Positions 53,494 to 62,820 of a DNA stretch of 64,000 nucleotides are shown here, piece by piece (the stretch's first letter is position 1; the number at the start of each line of letters is the position of its first letter). Source of the stretch: JBBDMW01 sp040878005 (GTDB lineage: Bacteria > Chloroflexota > Dehalococcoidia > Lucifugimonadales > Lucifugimonadaceae); NCBI GenBank assembly GCA_040878005.1, contig JBBDMW010000034.1:33892-97891 (forward strand), in the 5' to 3' direction. The notes beneath the pieces were generated by a model. It was not told the origin of the DNA, did not search any database, and worked only from the letters and a program-made list of their open reading frames with translations. Both the position numbers and the translations under genes were made by a program.

Positions 53494-54645
53494 TCAGTCC
53501 TCGATCATGCCGGCATCGATCTCCACGCCCAGCCCCGGACCCTGCGGCACTGCCATATAGCCGTCGCTGTCTACCTGCGGAGCGTTCGCCATGATCGAGA
53601 ACCTGTGCCGGTAGTCGCCGATGGGCGGGTCGTGAAGCAATTCCATGAACGGGGCGTGCGGCCATGACGCCACGAGGTGCAAATGGGCAACAACACCGAT
53701 GTTGCCTCCGCCGTGGTGCGGCACCAGCTTCTTTCCGTAGGCCTCAGCCAGCACACCGACCTTCCGGAGGGCCGTGATGCCGTTCATCACCATGCTCTCA
53801 GGCTGGAGGAGGTCGTACACATTCTTCTCCAGCATCTCCACGAACTCGTGCAAACCGGGGTTGTTCTCCCCGCCGGCAATCGGCATGTCCACCATGTCGT
53901 TCAGGCGGGCCAGCTCATCAAATGCGTGCCGTGGACGCGGCTCCTCGAGCCAGTACACACCAAGCCTGTCCAGTTCCCTGGCTGTCTCAGCCGCTCGCCG
54001 GTAATCCCACAGCACTCCCGGCTGCCACGTGCCGCTGGACTGTGCCTGGTTGGCGTCCACCATGATGGTCATGCGGTCACCGACGGCTTCCTTGACCTTT
54101 TCCACCGTTCGAATGTCTTCCTTCATCGATTCATGATGAAGCCGCAGCTTGATGGCCTTCCAGCCCTCATCCGCCAGGCGTGCAGCCAGGTCGGCCCGCC
54201 CTTCCGGCGTGGACAGCAGGACCATGCTGGCATACGGGATCACCCGGTCCTTGCCGCCGCCCCACAGCTTGTATAGAGGCTGCCCCGAAGCTTTTCCCAT
54301 CAGGTCCCACAGGGCAATGTCCACCCCGGCGACTCCGCGATACGGGATCCCCAGCACGTAGTAGCGAAGCGCAGCGGCGTGTTGCTCCACATCAAACGGG
54401 TCTTTCCCAATTAAATAGGACTTGATCGCCGGAATGAACTGCGGGTCCACTGCCGGGCCAATGCCGGTCAGGCCCTGGTCAGTGTGAACCTCAACGAATG
54501 ATCCTCCGCCGCGCTGGAACGGTGTTGTGCGGCCGGGGCTCCAGGCTGGCTCAAGCTCACCAATTTCTTCAACCACGCGGAGCTTGACTGATCGGACATC
54601 AGTGATTAGGAGACGGTGCTGATCGGTCAAGTGCTTGTCCTCCAT
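53494..54645 (-). CDS. Enolase superfamily enzyme (mandelate racemase/muconate lactonizing type)
   Basis: A 383-residue acid-sugar dehydratase or racemase-like enzyme. The capping domain is followed by the barrel with GWKAIKLRLHH (general base Lys region), the metal ligands in IMVDANQAQSS and YWLEEPRPRH, and a His in LVPHHGGGNIGVVAHLH that would act with an Asp as the second base. It resembles the mandelate racemase subgroup. The substrate is unknown, though an acid sugar is plausible. SAR202 genomes are known for many such paralogues. ATG 54645. Confidence 0.9.
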   Translation of the reverse strand: MEDKHLTDQHRLLITDVRSVKLRVVEEIGELEPAWSPGRTTPFQRGGGSFVEVHTDQGLTGIGPAVDPQFIPAIKSYLIGKDPFDVEQHAAALRYYVLGIPYRGVAGVDIALWDLMGKASGQPLYKLWGGGKDRVIPYASMVLLSTPEGRADLAARLADEGWKAIKLRLHHESMKEDIRTVEKVKEAVGDRMTIMVDANQAQSSGTWQPGVLWDYRRAAETARELDRLGVYWLEEPRPRHAFDELARLNDMVDMPIAGGENNPGLHEFVEMLEKNVYDLLQPESMVMNGITALRKVGVLAEAYGKKLVPHHGGGNIGVVAHLHLVASWPHAPFMELLHDPPIGDYRHRFSIMANAPQVDSDGYMAVPQGPGLGVEIDAGMIED

Positions 54646-54699
54646 GATCTTGTGCCTGCTGGACGCATGATGTCCCGGGTGGCTGCCCTGCGAAATGTA

Positions 54700-55116
54700 C
54701 TACACGGTCCCGGAACCGATTCGCTGGTTTACTGCGGCCAGCACATCGCTCGCCGTTTCTATGGCACGTTCTGCATCAGTCGTGTCGTAGGCTTCGGCCG
54801 GCACGCCGCCGGGCAGGCTCGACGGGTAGCGTGCGCCAAGATAATGCTTGTCCAGCAACACCGCCACTGACTTCACCAGGTCGAAAGACGGGTCGAACGC
54901 CAGCGCATCTTCGCACAGGTCTGCCAGGGCATGGCCCCACACCTGTTCAGATCCGCGGGCGTAGAGAAAACCCGTGACGGCCTTTTCGGCCGCCTGGTGG
55001 CAGAGGAAACAGGCCAGGGCATGGCGGCCTTCGTTGGCGTTTGCCTCTGCGGCGGCCAGGTCATGCCTTGCCTGCGTCAGCCACGCCCTGGCAGCACGGT
55101 CCGTCCCCTCACCCAT
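54700..55116 (-). CDS. HEPN domain protein
   Basis: A 138-residue helical HEPN protein (WLTQARHDLAAAEANANEGR to LLDKHYLGARYPSSLPGG). The GRHALACFLCHQAAEKAV helix and the ARYP segment are typical of the HEPN type that pairs with a minimal nucleotidyltransferase. The RNase motif R-x4-6-H of toxic HEPN proteins is not evident. It overlaps the preceding MNT-like gene by eight bases. The pair could be a toxin-antitoxin module or a non-toxic substrate-binding unit. Confidence 0.82.
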   Translation of the reverse strand: MGEGTDRAARAWLTQARHDLAAAEANANEGRHALACFLCHQAAEKAVTGFLYARGSEQVWGHALADLCEDALAFDPSFDLVKSVAVLLDKHYLGARYPSSLPGGVPAEAYDTTDAERAIETASDVLAAVNQRIGSGTV

Positions 55117-55438
55117 GGACAGGCTCGCCGTGGTTCATTGCCTGCCGTAGCAGGGGATCGTCGTCCGCCATCCGCTCAAGCTCTTCGTTGGTGAAAACAT
55201 AGAACTGTGTCCCGACTCGCGGGCGAAGGTGCATGTTCCAGAAGTCAGGCCTGCGACGCCACGGTTCATCAGTGTCCTGAACCAGCACCAGTTCCAGGTT
55301 GGACACAGCAGATACCCTGCCGCGCGCCAAATCGCCAACGACCCACATGCGCTGCATCCCAAGCGGTGGCATCTCCTGCACAAACCTCTCCAGCTCGGCC
55401 TCGAGTATTTGTCGGCGCTGCGTAGCAAAACCGAACAT
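55109..55438 (-). CDS. Minimal nucleotidyltransferase-like protein, degenerate
   Basis: A 109-residue MNT-fold protein from ATG 55438. The family signature GSxARG...SDLDLLV appears as VGDLARGRVSAVSNLELVLV: the Ser after Gly is Asp, and the two catalytic Asp are Asn and Glu. It may therefore bind but not transfer nucleotides. The frame is open upstream to 55531, but that part overlaps the NHL gene and is not conserved-looking. Its stop overlaps the HEPN gene by eight bases, so the two are coupled. Confidence 0.72.
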   Translation of the reverse strand: MFGFATQRRQILEAELERFVQEMPPLGMQRMWVVGDLARGRVSAVSNLELVLVQDTDEPWRRRPDFWNMHLRPRVGTQFYVFTNEELERMADDDPLLRQAMNHGEPVHG

Positions 55439-55481
55439 CACCGGCAAGAGAGCATTCTCCGGTCTATGGGTGAGGCGGCCA

Positions 55482-56480
55482 TCAGACTGTGTACAGGAAT
55501 GGCGACTTCTGTTCTGCCCAGATCTGCTCATCCGTCAGTTCGTACGCCTCTTTGCGATAGACCTGGATGCGGTGCGAGCCAAAGTCCGGGATGTACATGA
55601 AGCCGTCGTCTCCGAACCTCACCGAGTCCGGCCCCCGCAGCCGCTTCGATTCCTCAAGCGTGGTCATCTCCCGCGCACGCAGCACCTTGGGGTTCGCCAT
55701 GATGTAAATGCGGCCGCTCTTGGACAGCGTGGCATCGCCAATGAAACGGTCCACGTAACGGCCGGTGTGGTCGAACTGCAGGATACGGTGGTTGCCCCGG
55801 TCTGCCACGTATATGTCGCCATGCTGATCAACTGTGATGCCCGCGGGACCCTTAAGCTCACCTTCGCCACTGCCGGGCCTGCCGAACTGCATGATGAACG
55901 TGCCGTCTGGAGCGAACTTCTGAATGCGGTTGTTGTGCCAGTCGGCGACCAGGATGTTGTTCTCGTCGTCCACGGCCACTCCCCATGGCATGTCCAGCTC
56001 GCCTGCGCCCGACCCATGAGAGCCAAACTTGCTAAGAAATGTTCCATCGGGAGTGAATCGCTGGATCCGGTGGTTGAGCGTGTCAGCGACCAGCATGTTG
56101 CCGTCAGCGTCAAACATAATGCCGGACGGCCTGTTCAACTCTCCGTCGCCCGAGCCGTGCCTGCCCCACGAGCCGTGCTGCTTGCCATCACGGTCCCAAA
56201 TGCTGATCGTGTGGTTGCCTTCGTCAGAGATGTACAGCTTTTCGTCCCGGTCGCGAATGATCTGCACCGGCCACATAAAGCCGCTCCCAAAGGTGCCCAG
56301 GTCATCATCGTCCCAGTTGGTGCGCCTTACATCGCCGCCCTCGCCATCGTTGCGGCACAGCACGAACATCATGCCATCGTCGCCAAACGCCAGGTCCATC
56401 GGGTAGGTGGTGACGCGGCGCATGCCAAGGGTAGCGTGGAACGGGAAACCTGCTCTGAGAAGTGCGTATGGTTTGCTCAT
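55482..56480 (-). CDS. NHL-repeat six-bladed beta-propeller protein
   Basis: A 332-residue propeller made of NHL repeats, for example GSGDGELNRPSGIMFDADGN, MLVADTLNHRIQRFTPDG, and two further copies with VADWHNNRIQKFAPDGTF and VADRGNHRILQFDHTG. There is no signal peptide. Some relatives bind ligands or proteins, and related peptidyl-glycine lyases are copper enzymes, but the metal ligands cannot be assigned here. ATG 56480. It lies 41 bases downstream of the DUF1501 gene. Confidence 0.85.
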   Translation of the reverse strand: MSKPYALLRAGFPFHATLGMRRVTTYPMDLAFGDDGMMFVLCRNDGEGGDVRRTNWDDDDLGTFGSGFMWPVQIIRDRDEKLYISDEGNHTISIWDRDGKQHGSWGRHGSGDGELNRPSGIMFDADGNMLVADTLNHRIQRFTPDGTFLSKFGSHGSGAGELDMPWGVAVDDENNILVADWHNNRIQKFAPDGTFIMQFGRPGSGEGELKGPAGITVDQHGDIYVADRGNHRILQFDHTGRYVDRFIGDATLSKSGRIYIMANPKVLRAREMTTLEESKRLRGPDSVRFGDDGFMYIPDFGSHRIQVYRKEAYELTDEQIWAEQKSPFLYTV

Positions 56481-56521
56481 GGTCTGACGACTCCTACCAG
56501 CCTGGCGGTATCTACGTTGGC

Positions 56522-57685
56522 TTACACCAGTGTCTTTGTGAACGGACGAATCTGCTCGTAATCACCGCCGACGACCTCGTGCGGGTCGATGCCCATCCAC
56601 TGCTGCAGCAGCGTGCCGTACACCCCGCGGAAGTCGATCGTGTGGCGCATGTCTTCGCCGTACAGCCAGTCTTTTGGAGCGAGCGACGGGTACTCGGAGT
56701 ACAGTCCGCCCTGTACGTTCTCGCCGATGATGAACGCGCCGCCGCCCGAGCCATGGTCCGTGCCAGAGCCATTGTCCTTTATGCGGCGGCCGAACTCCGT
56801 AAAGACGAGAATGGCAACTTCCTGGTCTGCGTCATGCTCTCTAAGGTCAGCCCGGAAGTCAGCGATGGCCTGTGACAGCTCAGTCAGCAGCCGGGCGTGG
56901 GTCGGCACTTCCTGGGCATGGTGGTCGTAACCAATGTGATTCGTGTAAAAGATGCGCGTCCCAAGCCCGGCCGTATGCACACGGGCAACGTCCCGGAGCG
57001 CTTTTGCTATGGGGTTGTTCGCGTACTCCACGGTGGACTTGTACCTGCGGGGCGCTTCAGCCAGTATGTCTGCGCCTTTCAGCACATCCTGCCCGGTGTG
57101 CGCCAGGTAATCCATGACCAGGCCGGTGCCCACGGCAGGCGTGTACATCCGCTTGAATACGTCCAGGTCTTTCGCCCGCTCTTCCTGTGCCTTCACCGGC
57201 GACATGAGACCGTAGCTGTCCAGGTCGCCCACCGAGGTAGCAGCCACGCCGGGTGCTGCGAGGGCGCGCGGCAGGCCGCGCCCGAAGGACACGGCGGTGA
57301 GTGGATTGTCCCCTGACGGGTCAATCTCCCTCACGACCTTTGCGAGCCAGCCCTCTGTGGCAATTTTGTCCGGCTCGCAAGTGTGCCAGATGTCCATCGC
57401 GCGGAAGTGGGAGCGGCTGGAGTTCTCATAGCCAATGCCCTGCACAATGGCCATCTTGCCAACGTTGAACAGGCTCCGGAACGGTGCAGCCGAAGGGTGG
57501 AACGCCAGCGTGTCGTTTATGGGCAGCACCTGGTTTTCAGGGATGCCCACAAGCGGACGGGAGTCGTGGTATATGCCCTCCGTAAACGGGATCACTGTGT
57601 TCATGAAGTCGTTGCCGCCGCTCAGCTGGACGACGACGAGCACCGGGTCTTTTTTCTTGCTTCGAGTGCCGTTTGTTGCGGCCAT
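56522..57685 (-). CDS. DUF1501 domain protein
   Basis: A 387-residue DUF1501 protein, related in fold to alkaline-phosphatase/sulfatase enzymes. It begins VLVVVQLSGGNDFMNTVIPF and contains AILVFTEFGRRIKDNGSGTD then HGSGGGAFIIG, the metal-site His region. It lacks the twin-Arg leader common in the family, so it may be cytoplasmic or exported with a partner. The DUF1800 gene ends 44 bases upstream on the same strand, the usual pair in many bacteria. ATG 57685. Confidence 0.88.
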   Translation of the reverse strand: MAATNGTRSKKKDPVLVVVQLSGGNDFMNTVIPFTEGIYHDSRPLVGIPENQVLPINDTLAFHPSAAPFRSLFNVGKMAIVQGIGYENSSRSHFRAMDIWHTCEPDKIATEGWLAKVVREIDPSGDNPLTAVSFGRGLPRALAAPGVAATSVGDLDSYGLMSPVKAQEERAKDLDVFKRMYTPAVGTGLVMDYLAHTGQDVLKGADILAEAPRRYKSTVEYANNPIAKALRDVARVHTAGLGTRIFYTNHIGYDHHAQEVPTHARLLTELSQAIADFRADLREHDADQEVAILVFTEFGRRIKDNGSGTDHGSGGGAFIIGENVQGGLYSEYPSLAPKDWLYGEDMRHTIDFRGVYGTLLQQWMGIDPHEVVGGDYEQIRPFTKTLV

Positions 57686-57729
57686 GCTGGCGTTCCCTTC
57701 CGACTGTTGTCCCGTCCGAAAGTCCGCTG

Positions 57730-59145
57730 CTATGCGAACTGAAACTCCCTGGATGCCACGATCAATTGCAGCATCCGCACAATCCGCTGTTCTGATCGCT
57801 GGACCTCGCCAGGAGTGCCGAAGGTCAGGTCACCTTCCTCCTCTGCAAAGTCGACCAGCGACTGGTGGGTTACATCACTGACCTGCACCGGCCCCATCAG
57901 GTCAAGGACGCCATCGACGAATTCGTTGGCGCCGACCGGGCTGCCGCTGCCGCGAATGCGGTCGATTATCAGGCGCACGCCGGGCCGCGCCGGGTCACTC
58001 ATCATGTCCACGGCGAAGTTAACCCGCTCCGTGAGCGTGCCGCCGTCAATCCACTCTTTGCCGGTGTGCCAGCCTTCCACGCTTGGCGGGTCCATGAGCT
58101 TCTGACCCATGGCGATCATGGTCGCTTCAAGACCTGTCAGCCCGGGCTGCACTTCAGTGAAGGCGCCTGCCAGCTTCAGCGTGCCGGCCACGAATTCTGC
58201 CGGGGACGTGACGTGCCGGAAGTTTGCGCGCTTGAAGAAATCAGAGTTGAAGAGGGTCCGCATGACCGTCCGGATGTCGCCGCCGGACTCCCGGAACGAA
58301 TCCATCAACGCCTGGATGGCCGCTTCGTCCTGCGGAGGCGTAATGCTCCAGGCAGGCACCTGTGGCTCATCAGCTACGAAGAAGTTGTACAGGTGGCGGC
58401 TGACGAATCGTGCCGTGGCGTCCTGCTGCACGATGATCTCAACGATGTCCTCACCGTTGAAGTTACCCGTGTGGCCCAGGAAAGTCTTCTCGCCGTCATC
58501 GTGGTCTTCAGGCCGAAACTCGAATGCAGAGCCATAATGCCCGAACGGGTAGAGAGGCAGAGGCTGCTTGAACGTCCAGCCTGTGAACGCCCTGGCCGCG
58601 TTCTTGATGTCTTCCTCGGAGTAGTTCCCAATGCCCATCGAGAACAACTCGAGGATTTCCCGGCCGTAATTCTCGTTTATCGAATCGCCGTGGTTCTCGC
58701 AGTTGTCCAGCCAGTAGATCATGGCCGGGTCTTTCGATAGCTCAATGAGCAGTGTGCGGAAGTTTGATAGGCAGTTCGAGCGGAGCAACTGGATGTGGTC
58801 GACCATCGTCGGCGTGTGCTCGCTCTTGGTCCAGCCGGTGGCGAATACCCCGTGCCAGAAGAGGGTCATCTTCTCTTCCAGCGGCCGCCTGGTGTTGATC
58901 ATCCTGTAAAACCAGCGGCCATTCCATATCGGAGGGTTGTCCTTGTTGGCTGCCAGGTGCGGATAGTAGCGGCCCAGGATCTCGTCATCAGGCTCAGGGA
59001 ACCGCTCCGGGTTCACGAGGTCTTCGACTATCTCCTCGTAGGACTTGGAGGTGTACTCCTCCAGTTCCTTACGGGTTGCGCCGAAACCTGCCCGGCGCAT
59101 CAGGTGGGCGATTAGACCCAGGTCGGTCTTTGGTTCCGTAACCAT
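57730..59145 (-). CDS. DUF1800 domain protein
   Basis: A 471-residue DUF1800 protein. It starts LIAHLMRRAGFGATRKELEE and has MTLFWHGVFATGWTKS, NYGREILELFSMGIGNYSEE and FTGWTFKQPLPLY, the standard family blocks. The biochemical role is unknown; it nearly always accompanies DUF1501, and both may form a surface-associated system. The ATG at 59145 has AGAGGTGG just upstream and is preferred; a GTG at 59214 would add 23 residues. Confidence 0.87.
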   Translation of the reverse strand: MVTEPKTDLGLIAHLMRRAGFGATRKELEEYTSKSYEEIVEDLVNPERFPEPDDEILGRYYPHLAANKDNPPIWNGRWFYRMINTRRPLEEKMTLFWHGVFATGWTKSEHTPTMVDHIQLLRSNCLSNFRTLLIELSKDPAMIYWLDNCENHGDSINENYGREILELFSMGIGNYSEEDIKNAARAFTGWTFKQPLPLYPFGHYGSAFEFRPEDHDDGEKTFLGHTGNFNGEDIVEIIVQQDATARFVSRHLYNFFVADEPQVPAWSITPPQDEAAIQALMDSFRESGGDIRTVMRTLFNSDFFKRANFRHVTSPAEFVAGTLKLAGAFTEVQPGLTGLEATMIAMGQKLMDPPSVEGWHTGKEWIDGGTLTERVNFAVDMMSDPARPGVRLIIDRIRGSGSPVGANEFVDGVLDLMGPVQVSDVTHQSLVDFAEEEGDLTFGTPGEVQRSEQRIVRMLQLIVASREFQFA

Positions 59146-59443
59146 TTCCACCTCTGAGGAAGAATTCTGCAATTTTGTTGCAGACGTGTCTGGATCGTGT
59201 GAGGGTTGCTGCACTTTACCTCAGGATGCGGAAATAGGGAATTACAAAAAAGGACGCAGAGCGATATCTCCCCAAGTGTTCGAACTGCTTCCGCAGGTGC
59301 TTATGCCCGGCATATTTGGTTTTGCTGCTCCAGCAAAACCCGCAAATAGGGCGGCTACACGCTATGTTTTTCGTCCGCGGCTGGTACAGTCCGGCCCCAC
59401 CAACGCGCCAACTTCTTCGCACAGCACATGAACAGGGGGCCGA

Positions 59444-60433
59444 ATGACCGGCACTACCAGTCCCATCGAAGCAGCGCGGCGTCTCGCCGCTATCTACGGG
59501 CACCGGCTCGACCTGCCGGTTGTTTACACGCAGGGCGTGGGGATCAGCGGCCGGCTCCGCCTGCATGCGCTTGACCAGTCGTCGCCTGACCCGGCGCCGC
59601 AAATTAGCGAGCTTGTTGCTCCTCATGTGGCCAGTCCGGAGAGCATGTCTGGCGAAAACGGAGGCACTGCGAATTTTGCAGGTGTCTGCTGGGCCGATGA
59701 GCTGAGCGATGCCACCGGTGATCAGACGTACTCAAGGATGCTGGTTGACGTGGCGAATCGCTTCGAAGTGCCGACCGCGTCTGAGCCGATCAGGCCGCCA
59801 CTGGACCGGGACATTCGGGTTGAAGATTTCTTCTTTGCCGGGACGCTGCTCGGCAGGGCGTACCGGCTCACGGGGCAGGCGAAGTATGTGGATATCCTGG
59901 CCAGCCTTCTGATGACCGCCGATACGCAGCAGCCTGGCGGCCTGTGGTGGCACTGCAGGGCGTCGCCATTTTTGTGGGGGCGGGGGAACGCTTTTGCAGC
60001 AATGGGGTTCGCAGAGACTCTTACGTACCTTCCAACGGAGCACCCGCACAGGGAGGATCTGCTTGCCCGGCATGTTGCGCATCTTGAAGGCCTGGAATCG
60101 CACCAGGATTCGTCAGGAATGTGGCGGCAGGTGATCGACCGGCCTGACTCTTACCTTGAGCACAGCGCTACCTCGATGATTGGCTACTCGCTGGCCCGCG
60201 GCCTACGTATGGGATGGCTGGGCGATGAATGGCGGGCCGTTGCCGAAAAGGCGTGGGACGGCATATCTGAGCGGATCGGCCCGGCGGGCGAGCTTGAGCA
60301 CGTGTGCGTCGGGACCGGCCCACAGCCCGACATCCAGTCCTATCTTGAACGGTCGTACTCAGACGGCCTGGATGATCGTGGCGGCTCAATGGCCCTGTGG
60401 TTCGCGGTGGAGATGGCCGCGTTGCAGGGGTGA
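59444..60433 (+). CDS. Glycoside hydrolase family 88/105-like protein
   Basis: A 329-residue alpha/alpha-barrel of the unsaturated glucuronyl/rhamnogalacturonyl hydrolase type (YteR/YesR-like). Typical segments include FFFAGTLLGRAYRLTGQAKY, GGLWWHCRASPFLWGRGNAF and the stretch SSGMWRQVIDRPDSYLEHSA with the Asp/His active-site area. Such enzymes remove unsaturated sugars left by polysaccharide lyases. No lyase is nearby, so a broader role in sugar catabolism is possible. ATG 59444. It converges with the RraA-like gene. Confidence 0.83.
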   Translation: MTGTTSPIEAARRLAAIYGHRLDLPVVYTQGVGISGRLRLHALDQSSPDPAPQISELVAPHVASPESMSGENGGTANFAGVCWADELSDATGDQTYSRMLVDVANRFEVPTASEPIRPPLDRDIRVEDFFFAGTLLGRAYRLTGQAKYVDILASLLMTADTQQPGGLWWHCRASPFLWGRGNAFAAMGFAETLTYLPTEHPHREDLLARHVAHLEGLESHQDSSGMWRQVIDRPDSYLEHSATSMIGYSLARGLRMGWLGDEWRAVAEKAWDGISERIGPAGELEHVCVGTGPQPDIQSYLERSYSDGLDDRGGSMALWFAVEMAALQG

Positions 60434-60464
60434 CGTTCGCACTGGCTTATGCGCCAGCCGGGAT

Positions 60465-60491
60465 GGCGCCGCCTATATAAAGCGCGGCGCC
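60465..60491. terminator. Hairpin between convergent GH88/105-like and RraA-like genes
   Basis: GGCGCCGC (60465-60472) pairs with GCGGCGCC (60484-60491). It sits in the 85-base gap between genes ending toward each other and can serve both strands. There is no T-run. Confidence 0.6.
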
Positions 60492-60518
60492 ACCCCGACC
60501 GGTCAACAGCAAGCGGGC

Positions 60519-61256
60519 TTACTTGCCCTGCTTGCTCTTCCACTCCTCGTACTCGCCTCTTGCGGCGTCAGTCAGCGGGTAGTACTTCCGGAGATCACCG
60601 CCCTGTTCCAGCTTCATGCGGCTGAACTCCTCCCACTCGGCATGCTCTGAAGCCCGCTCGGCCAGTTCATCAGCCAGGGTGATCGGCACCACGACCGCGC
60701 CGTCATCGTCCGCCACGATGATGTCGCCCGGCATCACCAGCGTGCCTCCGCAGGCGATTGGCACGTTCACAGCGAACGGATACAGGTTGGTCTGCGTGTG
60801 GAAATTCGGGGTCGTCCCCCGCAGCCAGAATCCCAGGCCGAGGTTCTTGGCCATTGGGAAGTCGCGAACGCAGCCGTCGATCACCAGCCCCAGGCCGCCG
60901 CGTCCCTTGAAATACGTCATCATCATCTCGCCGAAAATGCCGCTCGTCAGATCGCCGCGTGCGTCAACCACCACCACGTCACCTTCCTGCGCGTGGTACA
61001 GGACGTGGCGGTGGAGCTGCTTCTCCGGCTCCACGTACTCGCCCTCCGGGTACTGGTCCTCACGTTTCGGCATGAACTGGAGCGTCAGGGCCGGGCCGAC
61101 GATGGACTTTCCGGGTGTGCGCGGGGTAGGCCCGTTTATGAACGGGTTTCGGATGCCGAGCTTGCGAAGCTCACCGCTGGCGGTAGCGCTGCCGATCCCT
61201 TCAAGCTTCTTGATGAGGCTTTTCGACGGGCGCTTTATGTCCTGGGTCTGGGTCAT
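60519..61256 (-). CDS. RraA family protein
   Basis: A 245-residue RraA-fold protein. The key block is LGLVIDGCVRDFPMAKNLGL with Asp and Arg, followed by MPGDIIVADDDGAVVVP. An extra N-terminal helix (SKSLIKKLEGIGSATASGEL) is common in aldolase-type members. The ATG at 61256 has AGAGGA eight bases upstream; the open frame to 61352 is not used. It is probably a 4-hydroxy-2-oxoacid aldolase. It is distinct from the copy at 23628. Confidence 0.87.
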   Translation of the reverse strand: MTQTQDIKRPSKSLIKKLEGIGSATASGELRKLGIRNPFINGPTPRTPGKSIVGPALTLQFMPKREDQYPEGEYVEPEKQLHRHVLYHAQEGDVVVVDARGDLTSGIFGEMMMTYFKGRGGLGLVIDGCVRDFPMAKNLGLGFWLRGTTPNFHTQTNLYPFAVNVPIACGGTLVMPGDIIVADDDGAVVVPITLADELAERASEHAEWEEFSRMKLEQGGDLRKYYPLTDAARGEYEEWKSKQGK

Positions 61257-61406
61257 ATGGAATCCTCTGTCTCTTTTGCTGTCCGGACCGGCAGCGGAAG
61301 CTCCGGCCAATCGGGGGTATTGCGTCGCAAACTGTAGACGCGAAATCAGCATCGCGCCAATGCCGGAGCGTCCGGGGCGTCCCGGATAACCGCCTGTGCC
61401 GCCGGG

Positions 61407-61766
61407 TCAGTCCTGGTTAATGAGGAATGTGGCGGCCCGCTCGAAATACTGCGTAAGGTCGGCCTCATCCTGCGGGCTGACATTCATGGTGCGAACGGCG
61501 GCCAGCATGTTCCGGACCCAGGCGTCGCGCTCCGCCTGTCCAATCTTGAACTGCCCGTGACGTATCCGCAGCCGCGGGTGTCCTCGCTCTGCCGAGTAGT
61601 TGGGCGGCCCTCCCCAGAACTGGACCAGGAACGCTGCGAGGTGAGCCTTGCCCGGCTCAAGGTCCGGCGGGTAGAGGGGACGGAGAACGGGATCATCCTC
61701 CACGCGCTCGTAGAACCGTTCGACGAGATCTCTGAAGAACGGCTCCCGGCCAACCCGGTCATACAA
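61407..61766 (-). CDS. glbO: Truncated haemoglobin, group II (trHbO-like)
   Basis: A 119-residue globin. The Pro-rich CD-D region (PLYPPDLEPGK), the FWGGPPNYSAERGHPRLRIR block and the proximal His in RIRHGQFKI define group II truncated globins, which handle oxygen, NO or peroxide. The first standard start is TTG 61766 (YDRVGREPFF), without a ribosome site. Upstream, an in-frame ATC at 61784 sits five bases after GGGAGAGG and would give MENPSTLYDRVG, closer to family N-termini. The choice is open. Confidence 0.86.
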   Translation of the reverse strand: MYDRVGREPFFRDLVERFYERVEDDPVLRPLYPPDLEPGKAHLAAFLVQFWGGPPNYSAERGHPRLRIRHGQFKIGQAERDAWVRNMLAAVRTMNVSPQDEADLTQYFERAATFLINQD

Positions 61767-61784
61767 CGTGCTTGGGTTCTCGAT

Positions 61785-62123
61785 GTGATCCTCTCCCTGT
61801 GCGTGACATGCGCCGGTTGCAAGTCCCGCTTAGCAACCTGCTCCGGGTAGATGCCGGACGATATTGAACGTCGACCTGTATCCAGTTTACGAGTGAACGT
61901 GCCGCGGGGCATGCTTCGGCGTTCAGTGTCGGTTGTTTCGCGTGCGCTGCGCAGGCGCACGACTTTTCTCCACCTTCGGGCTGAGCTCAATCCCCTTATC
62001 CGGTGATGTTTCCCTGTCCGTGTGAAACCAGTATTTGATTGAAGTGATTGCGTTACAGGTGCGTGGGGTGCGCCAGCTAATAGCGCGGGGTCAATGGCTG
62101 GCGGCTGATTGGAAGGCGATGAC
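61785..62123. other. Intergenic region between glbO and cupredoxin gene
   Basis: I see no gene here. A hairpin CGTGCGC-TGCGCAG-GCGCACG followed by ACTTTTCT lies near 61937-61965. The two flanking genes diverge, so promoters for both should lie here, but none is clear. Confidence 0.55.
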
Positions 62124-62618
62124 TTGGCGCCAAGGCGGTATTTCACAGTCCTGATCATGATCCTGGCTCTCACAGCGGGAGCGGGGATGGTGGCCTGTGT
62201 GCGTACAGGAATGACACCTGTGCCTCCTCCTGCAACCGAGCCGATGGGCGCGCAGCCCCAGCCGCCCGGCGAGGGAGGCGCACCAGGCAATGGAACCAAC
62301 GGAACACCCCCGGCCAATGGCGATGTCGATGTCATGGAGTTGTCCATATCCGCCAACAACCAGTCGTTCAGCGCCGGCACTCTCACTGCCCCGGCCGGGG
62401 CAACGGTGCACCTGGAGTTCAACAACGAGGAAGCTGTGGGGCATAACGTCTCCCTGTATGAATCCAGCGAGCGGGCGCAGATATTCTTCGTGGGCGAGGT
62501 ATTTGTGGGGCCGGCCACCGAGACGTACACCTTTGATGCACCGCCGGAGCCGGGCGAGTATTTCTTCGTTTGCGATGTGCACCCGGATACCATGACAGGA
62601 ACCTTCATCGCTGAATAG
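62124..62618 (+). CDS. Cupredoxin-domain lipoprotein
   Basis: A 164-residue secreted copper protein. A signal peptide with a lipobox-like end (LTAGAGMVACVR) is followed by a Pro/Gly-rich linker and one cupredoxin domain. The type 1 copper ligands are all present: the His in EEAVGHNVSLY, and Cys, His and Met in FFVCDVHPDTMTGTFIAE. It likely carries electrons at the membrane. TTG 62124, seven bases after GGAAGG, is preferred over the TTG at 62109. Confidence 0.83.
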   Translation: MAPRRYFTVLIMILALTAGAGMVACVRTGMTPVPPPATEPMGAQPQPPGEGGAPGNGTNGTPPANGDVDVMELSISANNQSFSAGTLTAPAGATVHLEFNNEEAVGHNVSLYESSERAQIFFVGEVFVGPATETYTFDAPPEPGEYFFVCDVHPDTMTGTFIAE

Positions 62619-62820
62619 AACAGCATGAGGGAGTAGGCTCTCCGGCTGTGGCATCGCGCCTGCCAGGCGACGCCCGGCAACTTTCTTCATAATGCCTCAC
62701 CAGCCACGCCCATTCCCGCGCCGCCGCAGGTTCGATGTCGAGAAATCATGATGGATCAGGTACCGTTTACGGCAGCCCGGCGAACTGCCGGGCCTGGCCA
62801 TATAGTCCTGAGCCGTTGCC

